Positions 53,651-63,931 are shown, counted from the stretch's first letter. The stretch: DNA of 64,000 nt from Streptococcus sp. DTU_2020_1001019_1_SI_AUS_MUR_006 (GCF_032340315.1 NZ_CP135436.1:1757501-1821500), one strand, 5' to 3'. Made by a program: numbers and translations. Notes: a model not told the origin generated them from the sequence alone.

Positions 53651-55594
53651 ATGATTAAAATTACTTTCCCAGATGGCGCTGTTCGTGAATTCGAATCTGG
53701 CGTTACAACTTTTGAAATTGCTCAATCCATCAGCAATTCTTTGGCTAAAAAAGCCCTTGCTGGTAAATTCAACGGCAAACTCATTGACACAACTCGTGCT
53801 ATCACCGAAGATGGAAGCATTGAAATCGTGACACCTGATCACGAAGATGCCCTTCCAATCTTGCGTCACTCTGCAGCACACTTATTTGCCCAAGCTGCTC
53901 GTCGCCTTTTCCCAGATATTCACTTGGGTGTTGGTCCAGCTATCGAAGATGGTTTCTACTACGATACAGACAACCAAGCAGGTCAAATCTCTAACGAAGA
54001 CCTTCCTCGTATCGAAGAAGAAATGAAGAAAATCGTGAAAGAAAACTTCCCATCTATTCGTGAGGAAGTGACTAAAGATGAAGCGCGTGAAATTTTCAAA
54101 AACGATCCATACAAGTTGGAATTGATTGAAGAACACTCTGAAGATGAAGGTGGTTTGACTATCTACCGTCAAGGTGAATATGTAGACCTTTGCCGTGGCC
54201 CACACGTCCCATCAACAGATCGCATCCAAATCTTCCACCTTCTTAACGTAGCTGGTGCTTACTGGCGTGGAAATAGCGACAACGCTATGATGCAACGTAT
54301 CTACGGTACAGCTTGGTTTGACAAGAAAGACTTGAAGAACTACCTTCAAATGCGTGAAGAAGCTAAAGAACGTGACCACCGTAAACTTGGTAAAGAATTG
54401 GATCTCTTTATGATTTCTCAAGAAGTTGGTCAAGGTCTTCCATTCTGGTTGCCAAATGGAGCGACTATTCGTCGTGAATTGGAACGCTACATCGTCGATA
54501 AGGAAATCGCTGCTGGTTACCAACACGTCTACACTCCACCAATTGCCTCAGTAGAACTTTACAAGACTTCTGGTCACTGGGATCACTACCGTGAAGATAT
54601 GTTCCCAACCATGGATATGGGTGATGGTGAAGAATTCGTTCTTCGTCCAATGAACTGTCCTCACCATATCGAGGTCTTTAAACACCATGTTCACTCTTAC
54701 CGTGAATTGCCAATCCGTATTGCTGAAATCGGTATGATGCACCGTTATGAAAAATCTGGTGCTCTCACAGGGCTTCAACGTGTAAGAGAAATGTCACTTA
54801 ATGACGGTCACACTTTCGTAACACCTGAACAAATTAAAGATGAATTCCAACGTACACTTCAATTGATTATCGACGTTTACGAAGATTTCAACTTGACTGA
54901 CTATCGTTTCCGTTTATCATATCGTGACCCTCAAGATACTCACAAGTACTTTGATAATGATGAGATGTGGGAAAATGCTCAACGCATGTTGAAATCAGCT
55001 ATGGATGACATGGGACTTGACTACTTTGAAGCTGAAGGGGAAGCAGCCTTCTACGGACCAAAATTGGATATCCAAGTTAAGACTGCCCTTGGAAAAGAAG
55101 AAACCCTTTCTACTATCCAGCTTGACTTCTTGCTTCCAGAGCGCTTCGACCTTAAATACATCGGAGCTGATGGTGAAGAACACCGTCCAGTTATGATCCA
55201 CCGTGGTGTTATCTCAACTATGGAACGCTTCACAGCTATCTTGATTGAAAACTACAAGGGTGCCTTCCCTACATGGCTTGCACCTCACCAAGTAACTCTT
55301 ATCCCAGTTTCTAACGAAAAACACGTGGACTACGCTTGGGAAGTAGCTAAGAAACTTCGTGACCGTGGTGTCCGTGCCGATGTGGATGAACGTAATGAAA
55401 AAATGCAGTTCAAGATCCGTGCTTCTCAAACTCAAAAGATTCCTTACCAATTGATCGTTGGTGACAAGGAAATGGAAGAGAAGGCTGTAAACGTTCGCCG
55501 TTATGGTCAAAAAGAAACAGAAACCATGCCGGTAGATGCATTTGTAGAATTGATTCTTGCAGATATTGCCAACAAATCACGAGTTGAAAAATAA
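53651..55594 (+). CDS. thrS: Threonyl-tRNA synthetase
   Basis: A 647-residue class II synthetase: N-terminal TGS domain (about 1-62), the editing domain with [10 protein letters not shown] (zinc-type HxxxH), catalytic core motif 2 with MNCPHH and [15 protein letters not shown], motif 3, and the anticodon-binding domain ([11 protein letters not shown] to the end). It charges tRNA-Thr and hydrolyses Ser-tRNA-Thr. AAGGAGAAAACC precedes the ATG. Full length. Regulated by the T-box above. Confidence 0.98.
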   Translation: MIKITFPDGAVREFESGVTTFEIAQSISNSLAKKALAGKFNGKLIDTTRAITEDGSIEIVTPDHEDALPILRHSAAHLFAQAARRLFPDIHLGVGPAIEDGFYYDTDNQAGQISNEDLPRIEEEMKKIVKENFPSIREEVTKDEAREIFKNDPYKLELIEEHSEDEGGLTIYRQGEYVDLCRGPHVPSTDRIQIFHLLNVAGAYWRGNSDNAMMQRIYGTAWFDKKDLKNYLQMREEAKERDHRKLGKELDLFMISQEVGQGLPFWLPNGATIRRELERYIVDKEIAAGYQHVYTPPIASVELYKTSGHWDHYREDMFPTMDMGDGEEFVLRPMNCPHHIEVFKHHVHSYRELPIRIAEIGMMHRYEKSGALTGLQRVREMSLNDGHTFVTPEQIKDEFQRTLQLIIDVYEDFNLTDYRFRLSYRDPQDTHKYFDNDEMWENAQRMLKSAMDDMGLDYFEAEGEAAFYGPKLDIQVKTALGKEETLSTIQLDFLLPERFDLKYIGADGEEHRPVMIHRGVISTMERFTAILIENYKGAFPTWLAPHQVTLIPVSNEKHVDYAWEVAKKLRDRGVRADVDERNEKMQFKIRASQTQKIPYQLIVGDKEMEEKAVNVRRYGQKETETMPVDAFVELILADIANKSRVEK

Positions 55595-55631
55595 ACGATA
55601 AAATCTGGGATAATATTTCCAGCTAGCTAAA

Positions 55632-55668
55632 AAAGCAACAACTGTTTCAGCTGTTGCTTTTTTATTTA
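55632..55668. terminator. Terminator after thrS
   Basis: AAAAAAGCAACA / TGTTGCTTTTTT stem with an inner loop, symmetrical enough to serve both thrS and the convergent DUF389 gene. Confidence 0.85.
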
Positions 55669-55800
55669 GCCTAAGCTAGTAGTGATTTGTAAAACCACCA
55701 CAAATGGTATCCTCATCAACGATCCTTTCTATCCACTAACTTTGGGATATAGGATATCCTCCTAAGATTTGCTTCCTCGAGTTAGAAAAGGTCAATATCC

Positions 55801-56850
55801 TCAATCCTTGTCTGCTTCATTTTCTTTTACGAGATCTTTTTGTGAATCTTTTTCAGAGAGTTTTTGATCGATATACTTATTAATGGTTTCATAAAATTCC
55901 TTGGTCATCTCACTATCTAATTTTGTCGAATTATGGACTTGATTGACTTTCAATTGAACAGATTGAATACCGTAAGAGGCTTGTTTTTGGCGGATCGTTT
56001 CTAATTCTTCTTCTGAAATCGGCTCTCCAACAACCGTCAAGACTAATTCATTGCTACTTGACTTGTAGACTTGATTAATGACCGTATGATTAGCGAACTC
56101 TTTTCCTACAAACTGTTTAATCCCTTCTTTTCGTGCTTGATCTATCGTCAGAGTGACTGCTGAATAGCTGGCTGGAAGAACCAATAATACAATTAAGGAT
56201 ATCAACCCAATTCTCATTTTAATGTTTAGCTCTTTAAATGAACTTAAAGGAGATTTTCTCATCAAAATTCTTGTTCCAACAATGTTGATTAGCATGATAA
56301 AGACACAGTTGATCAAGAAAAGATAGAGAGCTCCGAATAAAAATCGTACATTTCCATTAGCTAAACCATAACCTGCAGTACAGATAGGTGGCATCAGAGC
56401 TGTTGCAATGGCTACTCCAGGCACGATATTATTTGCTTCTTTTTTCCTTGAACCAATTACACCTGCAATCCCACCAGCAATAGCAATGAGAACATCCCAA
56501 ATGGTTGGAGATGTTCGTGCAATCAACTCGCTACTTGTATAAGATAAGGGAGAAATCCAGAAATACAGAGTCGAGACAAGCAAACTGACTAATACTTGAG
56601 TAAATAAAACCTCTAGAGATTGCTTGATTAAACGCGTATCAAAAATAGCTAAACCGAATCCCAGTCCAACAATCGGTGTCATAAGAGGGGAAATCAGCAT
56701 GGCTCCAATAATGACAGCTGTTGAATTCATATTTAGACCTATAGAGGCAATAAAAATCGCACACATTAAAATTGCTGTATCTCTTAATCGAACATGAAGA
56801 TCATCATATAATTTTTCACGGTATTCACGTGTTGAATAGTTTCCGGTCAT
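55801..56850 (-). CDS. DUF389 family membrane protein
   Basis: A 349-residue protein with about five or six membrane segments in the first 230 residues, carrying the DUF389 landmarks STAVIIGAMLISPLMTPI and GVAIATALMPPICTAG. A soluble C-terminal domain follows and ends in a Glu/Lys-rich tail (DSQKDLVKENEADKD). Function is unknown. Single gene on the minus strand, convergent with thrS. Confidence 0.9.
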   Translation of the reverse strand: MTGNYSTREYREKLYDDLHVRLRDTAILMCAIFIASIGLNMNSTAVIIGAMLISPLMTPIVGLGFGLAIFDTRLIKQSLEVLFTQVLVSLLVSTLYFWISPLSYTSSELIARTSPTIWDVLIAIAGGIAGVIGSRKKEANNIVPGVAIATALMPPICTAGYGLANGNVRFLFGALYLFLINCVFIMLINIVGTRILMRKSPLSSFKELNIKMRIGLISLIVLLVLPASYSAVTLTIDQARKEGIKQFVGKEFANHTVINQVYKSSSNELVLTVVGEPISEEELETIRQKQASYGIQSVQLKVNQVHNSTKLDSEMTKEFYETINKYIDQKLSEKDSQKDLVKENEADKD

Positions 56851-57128
56851 TGGTTACTCCTTTTATTTCATATAATCTTGTTTCTGCAAAGACGATGGCA
56901 GAGAGACTTCTGTCCAATCTTACATATTTTTAATTCTCACCTGTCATTCTTTTGAAAATTATCCTTTAAATATCCATCAGTCCATCCTTAACATTATATC
57001 AAAAATTTTACAGCCTTTCTCTGAAGAAATCAAGCAATTTAAGAGATAGAGAAAGGTAGAAATTTTTATTTCCTTATCCGCAGAAGAAAAAACGTTATCT
57101 CCTCTGAAAGAAGATAACGTTTTAATGT

Positions 57129-57300
57129 TTAAACATGATGAGTGTGTTTGGTTTTCCAATTTTGTATCATGCAAATCTCCCAAGGTGTTGTGTTCCCCAA
57201 GGTAAACTCGCAAATTATGGCTACTAAGATAGAGTATCCAATATAATCTAGGATTCCTCCGTCAAAATAACGTTCTGACTTTACATTATATCCTTTATTT
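57129..57300 (-). pseudogene. DUF898-like fragment with an internal deletion
   Basis: The frame reads YFDGGILDYIGYSILVAIICEF and then WEICMIQNWKTKHTHHV before stopping. Related streptococcal proteins of about 100 residues have KHT after this Trp and again at their C-terminus (KHTHF), so the middle appears to have been lost between the two KHT stretches. No good start codon or ribosome site is present; the frame runs into the permease gene upstream. The rest of 56851-57300 shows no gene, only an imperfect AACGTTTTTTCTT/AAGAAGATAACGTT hairpin near 57090-57120. Confidence 0.5.
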
Positions 57301-59289
57301 TTATATTTGAACAATCTTACGATAGCTTCTTGAAGTAATCACAAAGATTAGGACATAAACTAAAGCAAAGATACCACAAATAGAAAGTGTTACACTTAAC
57401 ATCATGGCTGAATCAACAACACCAACGACCTTGAGAATCAGGCTCAACATGTGATAAGCAAAAGCCAGATGAAGAAAGGCAAAGGCCAGAGGTAAGAAGA
57501 AAACAGTCAAGACCTGCTTGTTAATGGTTTGCTTGATTTGTTTTTGATCCAAACCAACCTTTTGCAGAATGACAAAGCGTTCACGGTCTTCATAACCTTC
57601 TGAAATTTGTTTATAGTAGATAACGAGTACAGTACCTACCATAAAGATGATAGAGAGAAAAATACCGATAAAGAGGACTCCACCAAAGAGAGCACTCATC
57701 TGAGCACTAGCATCTGATAGATTGCTACCATAAACATAGCTACCTTCAGTGTTTAATTGAGCATTAAACTTTTGTAGATATTTTTCATACTCGTCAGCGA
57801 CCTTGAGTTGTTCTTCTTCGCTGGCATTTACATTCATGCCACCGTAAAACTGATTATAGATAGCCGAATCTGGGAATTGATCCAAAAAGGCTTGTAAATC
57901 AGGCACAACAAGGTAATTGTAATCAGCAGTCAAAATATTAAACTGATTTGGGACATGGTTGACAATGAAATCTTTATTAAATTCTTCTTTTACAGAAAAT
58001 TGATGATCATTTAGAGTTAGAGCTTTCTGTTCTTTAACTCCCTCATTCTTTGCAAAGAGTCCGACCTCATTTCCTGATAGAGACAGTTTTTGACCAGTCA
58101 TATTTTCATAATCTTTTTGGTCAAATACCATGAAAATTGTTGTGGGTTGGACACGGTTTTGTCCTTTTTCAAAAATGGTTAACTTAGTTCCTTCTTGGTT
58201 CGCAACACCAAAGTAAGTATAACGAAGCACTTCTTTCTCTTTAATCGTATAACCTTTGTCACTTGCAAACTGGCTCAAGAGTTTGTCCAAATCTTCTTTT
58301 TCAACATTTTGCCCTGAAACCCCAAAATCATGAGGATTTAGAACTTTTTTAAAGCTTTCTGCGGCATTGAAAATACTAGTCGCTGCTGACATGGTTACCA
58401 AAACCATGGTTGACAAAATTGCGATAGTTGCCAGTCCAACCGCATTTTTCTTCATACGGAAAATCAAGTTAGACACTGAGATGAGATTATTTGGTTGGTA
58501 ATAATATTTCTTGTTTTTCTTCAAGATTTGTAGAAAAACTGTAATCCCTGCATTAAACAAGAGATAGGTCCCAAAGATAACTAGTAAAACAGCTAGGAAG
58601 AAAGTTGTGAGAGCTGTAAGGGGATCTTTTACCGTAAGGGCAAGATAATAGCCAATCCCTAAACTAATCGAACCAAGAATAGTTTGGAGAAGAAGGAAGC
58701 GACCTTTTTTCTCTCCGCTTGCTTTCTCACGCGAGAGCTTGAGGGCATTCATACGGGCGATTCGAAGGGCATTTAGGAACATGAGGCCTAGGAAAATCAA
58801 GCCAAAAACAACAAGTACTGTAATGACAACTTTCATCTGGAAGGTAGCGACCAGTTCAACCTTTAATTTCATCAGTTTGAGCAAGAAAGCGAAAATCAGA
58901 TTGTCAAAGAGGACACCAATCCCAATCCCAGCAGTGACTGTTACAAGCCCAAATATCAAGAGTTCCTTAAAAGTCATACTAATCAGATGGCGCTTCTCCA
59001 AGCCCAACATGCCATAAATTCCTAGTTCCTTAGAACGATTTTTCATGACAAAACTATTGGCATAGAGGACGATAATGGCTGACGCAAGGGTGACGACAAA
59101 CATACCAAATCCAAGAGTAGCTTGAATCGTTTCACCTCCACGGATTTCTGCAATCTTTGGATTGAAGGTTAGAGAGTAAAAGAGATAGGTGACGGTGACT
59201 GCCAAGAGAACAGCCAGTGCAAAGGGATAGTAGAGTTTGCGGTTTTTGATTAAGTTGGAGACGGCCAACTTATTGGTTAATCGAAACAT
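57301..59289 (-). CDS. Bce-type ABC transporter permease, module 2
   Basis: A 662-residue FtsX-fold permease with about ten membrane helices and a large extracellular domain of about 200 residues (roughly 310-520). It matches BceB-like permeases that recognise peptide antibiotics or their lipid-II complexes. It starts one nucleotide past the ATPase stop, so they are coupled. From memory its closest pneumococcal relative is the SP_0912 type, there located away from its kinase. Confidence 0.92.
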   Translation of the reverse strand: MFRLTNKLAVSNLIKNRKLYYPFALAVLLAVTVTYLFYSLTFNPKIAEIRGGETIQATLGFGMFVVTLASAIIVLYANSFVMKNRSKELGIYGMLGLEKRHLISMTFKELLIFGLVTVTAGIGIGVLFDNLIFAFLLKLMKLKVELVATFQMKVVITVLVVFGLIFLGLMFLNALRIARMNALKLSREKASGEKKGRFLLLQTILGSISLGIGYYLALTVKDPLTALTTFFLAVLLVIFGTYLLFNAGITVFLQILKKNKKYYYQPNNLISVSNLIFRMKKNAVGLATIAILSTMVLVTMSAATSIFNAAESFKKVLNPHDFGVSGQNVEKEDLDKLLSQFASDKGYTIKEKEVLRYTYFGVANQEGTKLTIFEKGQNRVQPTTIFMVFDQKDYENMTGQKLSLSGNEVGLFAKNEGVKEQKALTLNDHQFSVKEEFNKDFIVNHVPNQFNILTADYNYLVVPDLQAFLDQFPDSAIYNQFYGGMNVNASEEEQLKVADEYEKYLQKFNAQLNTEGSYVYGSNLSDASAQMSALFGGVLFIGIFLSIIFMVGTVLVIYYKQISEGYEDRERFVILQKVGLDQKQIKQTINKQVLTVFFLPLAFAFLHLAFAYHMLSLILKVVGVVDSAMMLSVTLSICGIFALVYVLIFVITSRSYRKIVQI

Positions 59290-59290
59290 G

Positions 59291-60049
59291 CTAGTTCACC
59301 TCACTTGCCATAACAGTCAAGGTGTCAGAGATTTCTTGGAACATCTGACGATCGGTCTTTTCACCACGGTAGATTTGATTATAGAGAATGCCGTCCTTGA
59401 TGAAAAGAACACGTTTTGCACGGCTAGCAGCTGCCGTTGAGTGGGTTACCATGAGAATGGTTTGTCCTTGCTCGTTGATTTGATCAAAGATATCAAGGAG
59501 AGCTGCAGATGATTTAGAATCTAGAGCTCCTGTTGGCTCATCAGCAAGGAGAATTTCTGGTTCTGTGATGATGGCTCGTGCAACTGCAACCCGTTGTTTT
59601 TGTCCCCCAGAAATTTCATAAGGGTACTTCTCCTGCAATTGATTGATGCCAAGATTTTCAGCCGTTACGACCAACTTTTTCATCATTTCTGTAATAGGCT
59701 TTCTAGACAATACCAAAGGGAGTAAGATATTGTCTTTAACAGAAAGCGTATCTAACAAATTGAAGTCTTGGAAGACAAAGCCTAACTTTTCACGACGGAA
59801 GCTTGATGCTTCAGTATTTTTAATGGTAGCTGTGTCTGTTCCGTTTAGGAAGACCTGACCACGAGTTGGTTTGTCAAGCATGGCGAGAATATTGAGTAGA
59901 GTTGATTTCCCAGAACCAGATTCACCCATAATAGCAACGTAGTCGCCTTTTTCAACGGTAAAGTGAATATCTTTCAGGGCTTCTACTTGGTTGCCTTGAA
60001 AGCGAGTTTTATAAATCTTTTGAACGTGTTTTACATCTAATAGTGTCAT
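59291..60049 (-). CDS. Bce-type ABC transporter ATP-binding protein, module 2
   Basis: A 252-residue ABC ATPase: Walker [11 protein letters not shown]-loop FQDFNLLD, signature ISGGQKQR, Walker [13 protein letters not shown] and switch His VTHSTAA. It energises the permease and transmits signalling to the paired kinase. It lies 15 nt downstream of a 37-aa ORF, and both are under the Bce-box promoter. Confidence 0.93.
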   Translation of the reverse strand: MTLLDVKHVQKIYKTRFQGNQVEALKDIHFTVEKGDYVAIMGESGSGKSTLLNILAMLDKPTRGQVFLNGTDTATIKNTEASSFRREKLGFVFQDFNLLDTLSVKDNILLPLVLSRKPITEMMKKLVVTAENLGINQLQEKYPYEISGGQKQRVAVARAIITEPEILLADEPTGALDSKSSAALLDIFDQINEQGQTILMVTHSTAAASRAKRVLFIKDGILYNQIYRGEKTDRQMFQEISDTLTVMASEVN

Positions 60050-60064
60050 TTTAACTTCTCCTTT

Positions 60065-60178
60065 TTAATATCCCATTAATTGAAACTGAGCTTGCATCAT
60101 TTCGATGCCGATTTGAACTCGCTCGATATCCTTTGGACTCGGCTTACTTGTATGTTTCTTTTGTAAAATTGTTTTCAT
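60065..60178 (-). CDS. 37-aa leader-like small protein before the Bce transporter
   Basis: A 37-residue ORF (MKTILQKKHTSKPSPK... ending QFQLMGY) with an excellent AAGGAGAGG site 4 nt before the ATG. The first half is basic, the second amphipathic. It is too short to be flagged by usual ORF finders. It lies between the Bce-box promoter and the ATPase gene, so it should be co-transcribed with the transporter. It may be a small regulatory protein of the transporter or merely a translated leader; the function is unknown. Confidence 0.7.
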   Translation of the reverse strand: MKTILQKKHTSKPSPKDIERVQIGIEMMQAQFQLMGY

Positions 60179-60236
60179 GGTTCCTCTCCTTTTTCTTTAT
60201 GCTCTAAGTTTACTCCAAAAAAAGATGGCTTACCAT

Positions 60237-60281
60237 AACATAACCTTACAAAAGAGGCCTTTAATCTTACATTTTTGTAAG
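60237..60281 (-). promoter_or_regulatory. Bce-box and promoter of Bce module 2 transporter
   Basis: The minus strand has CTTACAAAAATGTAAG (60281-60266), a perfect palindrome that fits TNACA-N4-TGTAA of BceR-type regulators. 23 nt further is TATGTT, a candidate -10 (4 of 6). There is no good -35, as expected for activated promoters. Confidence 0.75.
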
Positions 60282-60334
60282 ATTACATTTTTATCTAATT
60301 GAAGCCTTTTTTCTCACTAGATCAAGGTCTAAAG

Positions 60335-60364
60335 AAGAGCTTGAAAGGTTTCTTCCAAGCTCTT
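60335..60364 (-). terminator. Terminator of the RR-HK pair, module 2
   Basis: A 9-bp perfect stem AAGAGCTTG/CAAGCTCTT with T-rich sequence on the minus strand, 12 nt after the kinase stop. It separates the regulator genes from the Bce-box promoter. Confidence 0.75.
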
Positions 60365-60375
60365 CACAATTCTTT

Positions 60376-61350
60376 TCATTCAATCAGTAAATTCACTTCA
60401 GAGAACTTAATCCTCACAGTTGTTCCTTGCCCAAGTTCGGATTCTATTTGAATCTGATGTCCTAATTCTTGGCTGATTTTCTGGGTTAGATAGAGCCCAA
60501 GTCCAGATGACTGTTGGGTCATTCGACCATTATATCCTGAAAATCCACGTTCAAAGACTCGCAACCGATCACTGTTTTTGATACCAATCCCAGTATCCTT
60601 GATGCAAAGTTCTTGATCGTCCATATAGATTTCAATTCCACCTTCATTTGTGTATTTGAGGCTATTTGATAGGATTTGTTCAATGACTACCAACAGCCAT
60701 TTTTTATCCGTCACAATCCTTCTGTCCAAGTCATGCAGATTAATACTTAGATCTTTCTGGATAAAGAAAATAGCATATTTGCGAATGACTTCCTTGACCA
60801 GATCTTCTATATTCTCTTTCTTCAAAACCAAATCATCATGGAAGCTTTCTAATCGTAGATATTGGAGTACGAGATTGGTATATGAATCAATCTTAAAAAT
60901 TTCCTGTTCCAACTGTTGTTTCAATTGGCGATCTGCCACCTCGCTCACGAGGAGTTTACTGGCTGAAATGGGTGTTTTTATCTGATGCACCCAGAGTGTA
61001 TAGTAATCCACCAAATCATTATAGCGGTTTTCCGCATCTGATTTCTTTTGGTAGAGTTCCTCTTCACTTTTCTCTAATTTTTCAGTCAATAGAGCCTCCA
61101 TTGGGGACTTGGCTTCTCTTTTTCCGTAAAACAATTCCTTGCGATAGCGTTGCAATTCTATCAAGAAATCATAGACCAAAAACAGAAGTGTCAAAAATGT
61201 AGATAGAAAGAAGAAATAGTTAAAGTAAGGCACTTGGTTATCAAATAAGACCTCAAAGAGAAAAAGTAAACCTGTAAGTAAGAGAATAAAAGCGAAAAAA
61301 CGGCTGCGCGAACGGATATAAGCTAGAAAAAAACTTTTGAAATCAAGCAT
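60376..61350 (-). CDS. Sensor histidine kinase, module 2 (BceS-like)
   Basis: A 324-residue intramembrane-sensing kinase: two helices (about 18-36 and 43-63) with a loop of a few residues, phospho-acceptor H122 (LWVHQIKTP), N box (ILSNSLKY) and G1/G2 boxes (DTGIGIK, SSGLGLYL). It overlaps the regulator gene by 8 nt. The short sensory loop means that the transporter pair downstream is the likely sensor. From memory it resembles the pneumococcal TCS01 kinase. Confidence 0.93.
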   Translation of the reverse strand: MLDFKSFFLAYIRSRSRFFAFILLLTGLLFLFEVLFDNQVPYFNYFFFLSTFLTLLFLVYDFLIELQRYRKELFYGKREAKSPMEALLTEKLEKSEEELYQKKSDAENRYNDLVDYYTLWVHQIKTPISASKLLVSEVADRQLKQQLEQEIFKIDSYTNLVLQYLRLESFHDDLVLKKENIEDLVKEVIRKYAIFFIQKDLSINLHDLDRRIVTDKKWLLVVIEQILSNSLKYTNEGGIEIYMDDQELCIKDTGIGIKNSDRLRVFERGFSGYNGRMTQQSSGLGLYLTQKISQELGHQIQIESELGQGTTVRIKFSEVNLLIE

Positions 61351-62020
61351 GTTTCAATCCGTACCCTATTCCTTTCTTGGTTTCAATAAAACCAATCAAA
61401 CCTTCTTCTTCCAATTTCTTACGCAGACGGGCGACATTAACGGATAAGGTATTATCATCGATAAAAAAGTCACTATTCCAAAGCTCCCGCATCAAGTCGT
61501 CACGCGCTACGATATTTCCCGCATGCTCAAATAAGACACGTAAAATCTGAAATTCATTCTTGGTTAAACTGATAGCTTTGCCATTGACATGCACATCCAT
61601 AGACTTGGTGTTGAGGATAACTCCAGCATACTCTAGGAGACTTTCATCCCGTCCAAACTCATAGGAACGACGCAACAAGCCCTGTACCTTGGCTAAAAGA
61701 ACCTGTTGGTCAAAAGGCTTGGTCACAAAATCATCCGCCCCCATATTAATAGCCATCACAATGTCCATAGCCTGGTCTCTCGAAGACAGAAACATAATGG
61801 GAACTTTAGAAATCTTGCGAATCTCTTGGCACCAGTGATAACCATTAAAGAGAGGCAAGCCGATATCCATGAGAACTAGATGTGGCTCAGACTGAACAAA
61901 TAGGGTTAGAACTTCCATGAAGTCTTCTACCATGACTACCTCAAACCCCCATTCAGAGAGCATTTTCCCAACTTGTTGACGGATAACTGGATCATCTTCT
62001 ACTAGTAAAATCTTATGCAT
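61343..62020 (-). CDS. Response regulator, module 2 (BceR-like, OmpR family)
   Basis: A 225-residue OmpR-type regulator: receiver domain with D52 (LMDIGLP) and Lys in FVTKPFD, and a C-terminal winged helix with VARDDLMREL and ETKKGIGYGL. First gene of a two-gene regulator unit. It should bind the TNACA-N4-TGTAA palindrome before the transporter genes. Confidence 0.93.
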   Translation of the reverse strand: MHKILLVEDDPVIRQQVGKMLSEWGFEVVMVEDFMEVLTLFVQSEPHLVLMDIGLPLFNGYHWCQEIRKISKVPIMFLSSRDQAMDIVMAINMGADDFVTKPFDQQVLLAKVQGLLRRSYEFGRDESLLEYAGVILNTKSMDVHVNGKAISLTKNEFQILRVLFEHAGNIVARDDLMRELWNSDFFIDDNTLSVNVARLRKKLEEEGLIGFIETKKGIGYGLKHA

Positions 62021-62115
62021 CTGCTCCTCCTTTTTCTATATTATAGCAAAATTCTCCTCACTACTAGCGAAATTGATGCAAATCTGATAAGATAAAAGTA
62101 AAGAAAGGAGTTCCC

Positions 62116-63192
62116 ATGTCCAATATTTTCGACTACCTAACTGACGTTCAATACGATTCTTTTTACGATCTTCCCTTGAATGAACTGGATATACTTGCTT
62201 TTACAGAGCTGACCTATCTTTCTTTTGATAACCTATTGGACCAGCCTGTCAATCGTTTAAGCGATGTCGCAACACGTGTCCCGCGAGAAAGCACCATGTT
62301 GACCAATAAAGAACGTCTGCAACTCTTAGACCAGCTTGCCCAGCACAAACGTTTTAAAAATAGCAAACTCTCTAACTTTGTCAACGAAATTGATACCGAG
62401 CAACAGAAACAGTTCGCTGCTATGACCTATCGCCTTGATTTAGATACTTATCTGATTGTCTTTCGAGGTACAGACGATAGTATTATTGGTTGGAAGGAAG
62501 ATTTCCATATGACCTACATGAAGGAAATCCCTGCCCAAAAGCATGCTCTTGAATACTTGGAGGATTTCTTTACCCAACATCCAAAACAAAAAGTGATTGT
62601 AGCTGGACATTCTAAAGGTGGGAATCTGGCTGTCTATGCTGCCAGTCAAATTCGACCTGAATTGCAAGACAAGATATCTGCAGTTTATACCTATGATGCC
62701 CCTGGTTTGCAGGCTCATCTGACTGAGACCACTGGTTATCAAGATGTTATTCCAAAAATTCACCGTTTCATCCCACAAGGTTCTGTCATTGGCATGATGC
62801 TGGAAGTTCCTGATACTCCTATCGTCGTCAAATCTACAGCTCTTGGTGGCATCGCCCAACACAGCACCTTTAGTTGGCAAACTGAGGATAATCACTTTGT
62901 CCAACTAGAAGAAATCAGCAGTGAGAGTCTCCAAATTAAAGACACTCTCAAAGAATGGGTGGACAGTGTTCCTGATGAGGAATTGGAGCTCTACATCGAT
63001 CTCTTCTTTGGTACCATTCTAGAATCTGGAATCAGTTCCATTAATGAACTGTCTTCTAAAAATGCTATTGACCATGTTCAACAACTTGTTTCTCAAGCCC
63101 AGACACTGGAGCCTGAACAAGTTGAAATCTTAAAAAATCTGACACAACTCCTGCTGGATGCTCGTTTCCAAGCCTGGAAGAATCATTTTTAA
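62116..63192 (+). CDS. Mbeg1-like alpha/beta hydrolase (DUF2974)
   Basis: A 358-residue soluble protein with a lipase-like core: oxyanion block VFRGTDDSIIGWKED and nucleophile Ser in AGHSKGGNLA, with later YTYDAPGLQ and a likely His in GGIAQHSTFSW. This is the DUF2974/Mbeg1-like family common in streptococci. Substrate unknown. Ribosome site AAGAAAGGAG. Starts 95 nt from the divergent module 2 regulator. Confidence 0.88.
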   Translation: MSNIFDYLTDVQYDSFYDLPLNELDILAFTELTYLSFDNLLDQPVNRLSDVATRVPRESTMLTNKERLQLLDQLAQHKRFKNSKLSNFVNEIDTEQQKQFAAMTYRLDLDTYLIVFRGTDDSIIGWKEDFHMTYMKEIPAQKHALEYLEDFFTQHPKQKVIVAGHSKGGNLAVYAASQIRPELQDKISAVYTYDAPGLQAHLTETTGYQDVIPKIHRFIPQGSVIGMMLEVPDTPIVVKSTALGGIAQHSTFSWQTEDNHFVQLEEISSESLQIKDTLKEWVDSVPDEELELYIDLFFGTILESGISSINELSSKNAIDHVQQLVSQAQTLEPEQVEILKNLTQLLLDARFQAWKNHF

Positions 63193-63200
63193 TTTATCAA

Positions 63201-63231
63201 AAAGTCCTTCCTTTACGGAGGGACTTTCTTG
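63201..63231 (+). terminator. Terminator of the Mbeg1-like gene
   Basis: AAAGTCC(T) / (A)GGGACTTT stem with an inner TCC/GGA pair and a short T-tract. Confidence 0.7.
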
Positions 63232-63296
63232 TTGATTCCTTATTTTATTCTTCTGTGTTATACTAGAAACTGTAAATCTTTGAAAGAGGAAATCCT

Positions 63297-63926
63297 ATGA
63301 AAATCCATAAAACTGTGAATCCTGTCGCCTATGAAAATACTTATTATCTTGAAGGGGAGCAACACCTGATTGTGATCGATCCTGGTAGCCATTGGGAGGT
63401 CATTCGCAAAACTATCGAAACCATCAATAAACCGGTCTGTGCCATTCTTCTGACCCATACCCACTACGACCATATTATGAGTCTAGACTTGGTCAGAGAT
63501 ACTTTCGGAAATCCTCCCGTATATGTGTCAGAAAGCGAAGCTGCTTGGCTCTTTACTCCTGTCGACAATCTTTCTGGCCTTCCTCGACACGACGATATGG
63601 CAGATGTCGTATGTAGACCAGCCGAACAGACCTTTGTCTTTCATGAAGAATACCAGATTGAGGAATTCCGCTTTACTGTATTACCAACTCCAGGCCATTC
63701 TATCGGTGGAGTTTCATTTGTTTTCCCAGATGGACACTTGGTCTTAACGGGAGATGCCCTTTTCCGAGAAACCATTGGTCGAACAGATCTACCTACAGGT
63801 AGCATGGAACAACTCCTTCATAGTGTCCAAACCCAGCTCTTCACCCTTCCAAACTACGATGTCTATCCAGGGCACGGACCTGCTACTACCATCGCTCACG
63901 AAAAAACCTTCAATCCATTTTTCTAA
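63297..63926 (+). CDS. MBL-fold metallo-hydrolase (glyoxalase II-like)
   Basis: A 209-residue metallo-beta-lactamase-fold protein with the dinuclear metal motif THTHYDH (HxHxDH), a later HS in PGHSIGG, an Asp in TGDALF and a His in YPGHGP. Relatives include glyoxalase II and YcbL-like thioesterases, so hydrolysis of a thioester such as lactoylglutathione or another acyl thiol is possible. AAAGAGGAAATCC precedes the ATG. Single gene, followed by a terminator. Confidence 0.9.
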   Translation: MKIHKTVNPVAYENTYYLEGEQHLIVIDPGSHWEVIRKTIETINKPVCAILLTHTHYDHIMSLDLVRDTFGNPPVYVSESEAAWLFTPVDNLSGLPRHDDMADVVCRPAEQTFVFHEEYQIEEFRFTVLPTPGHSIGGVSFVFPDGHLVLTGDALFRETIGRTDLPTGSMEQLLHSVQTQLFTLPNYDVYPGHGPATTIAHEKTFNPFF

Positions 63927-63931
63927 AACAT

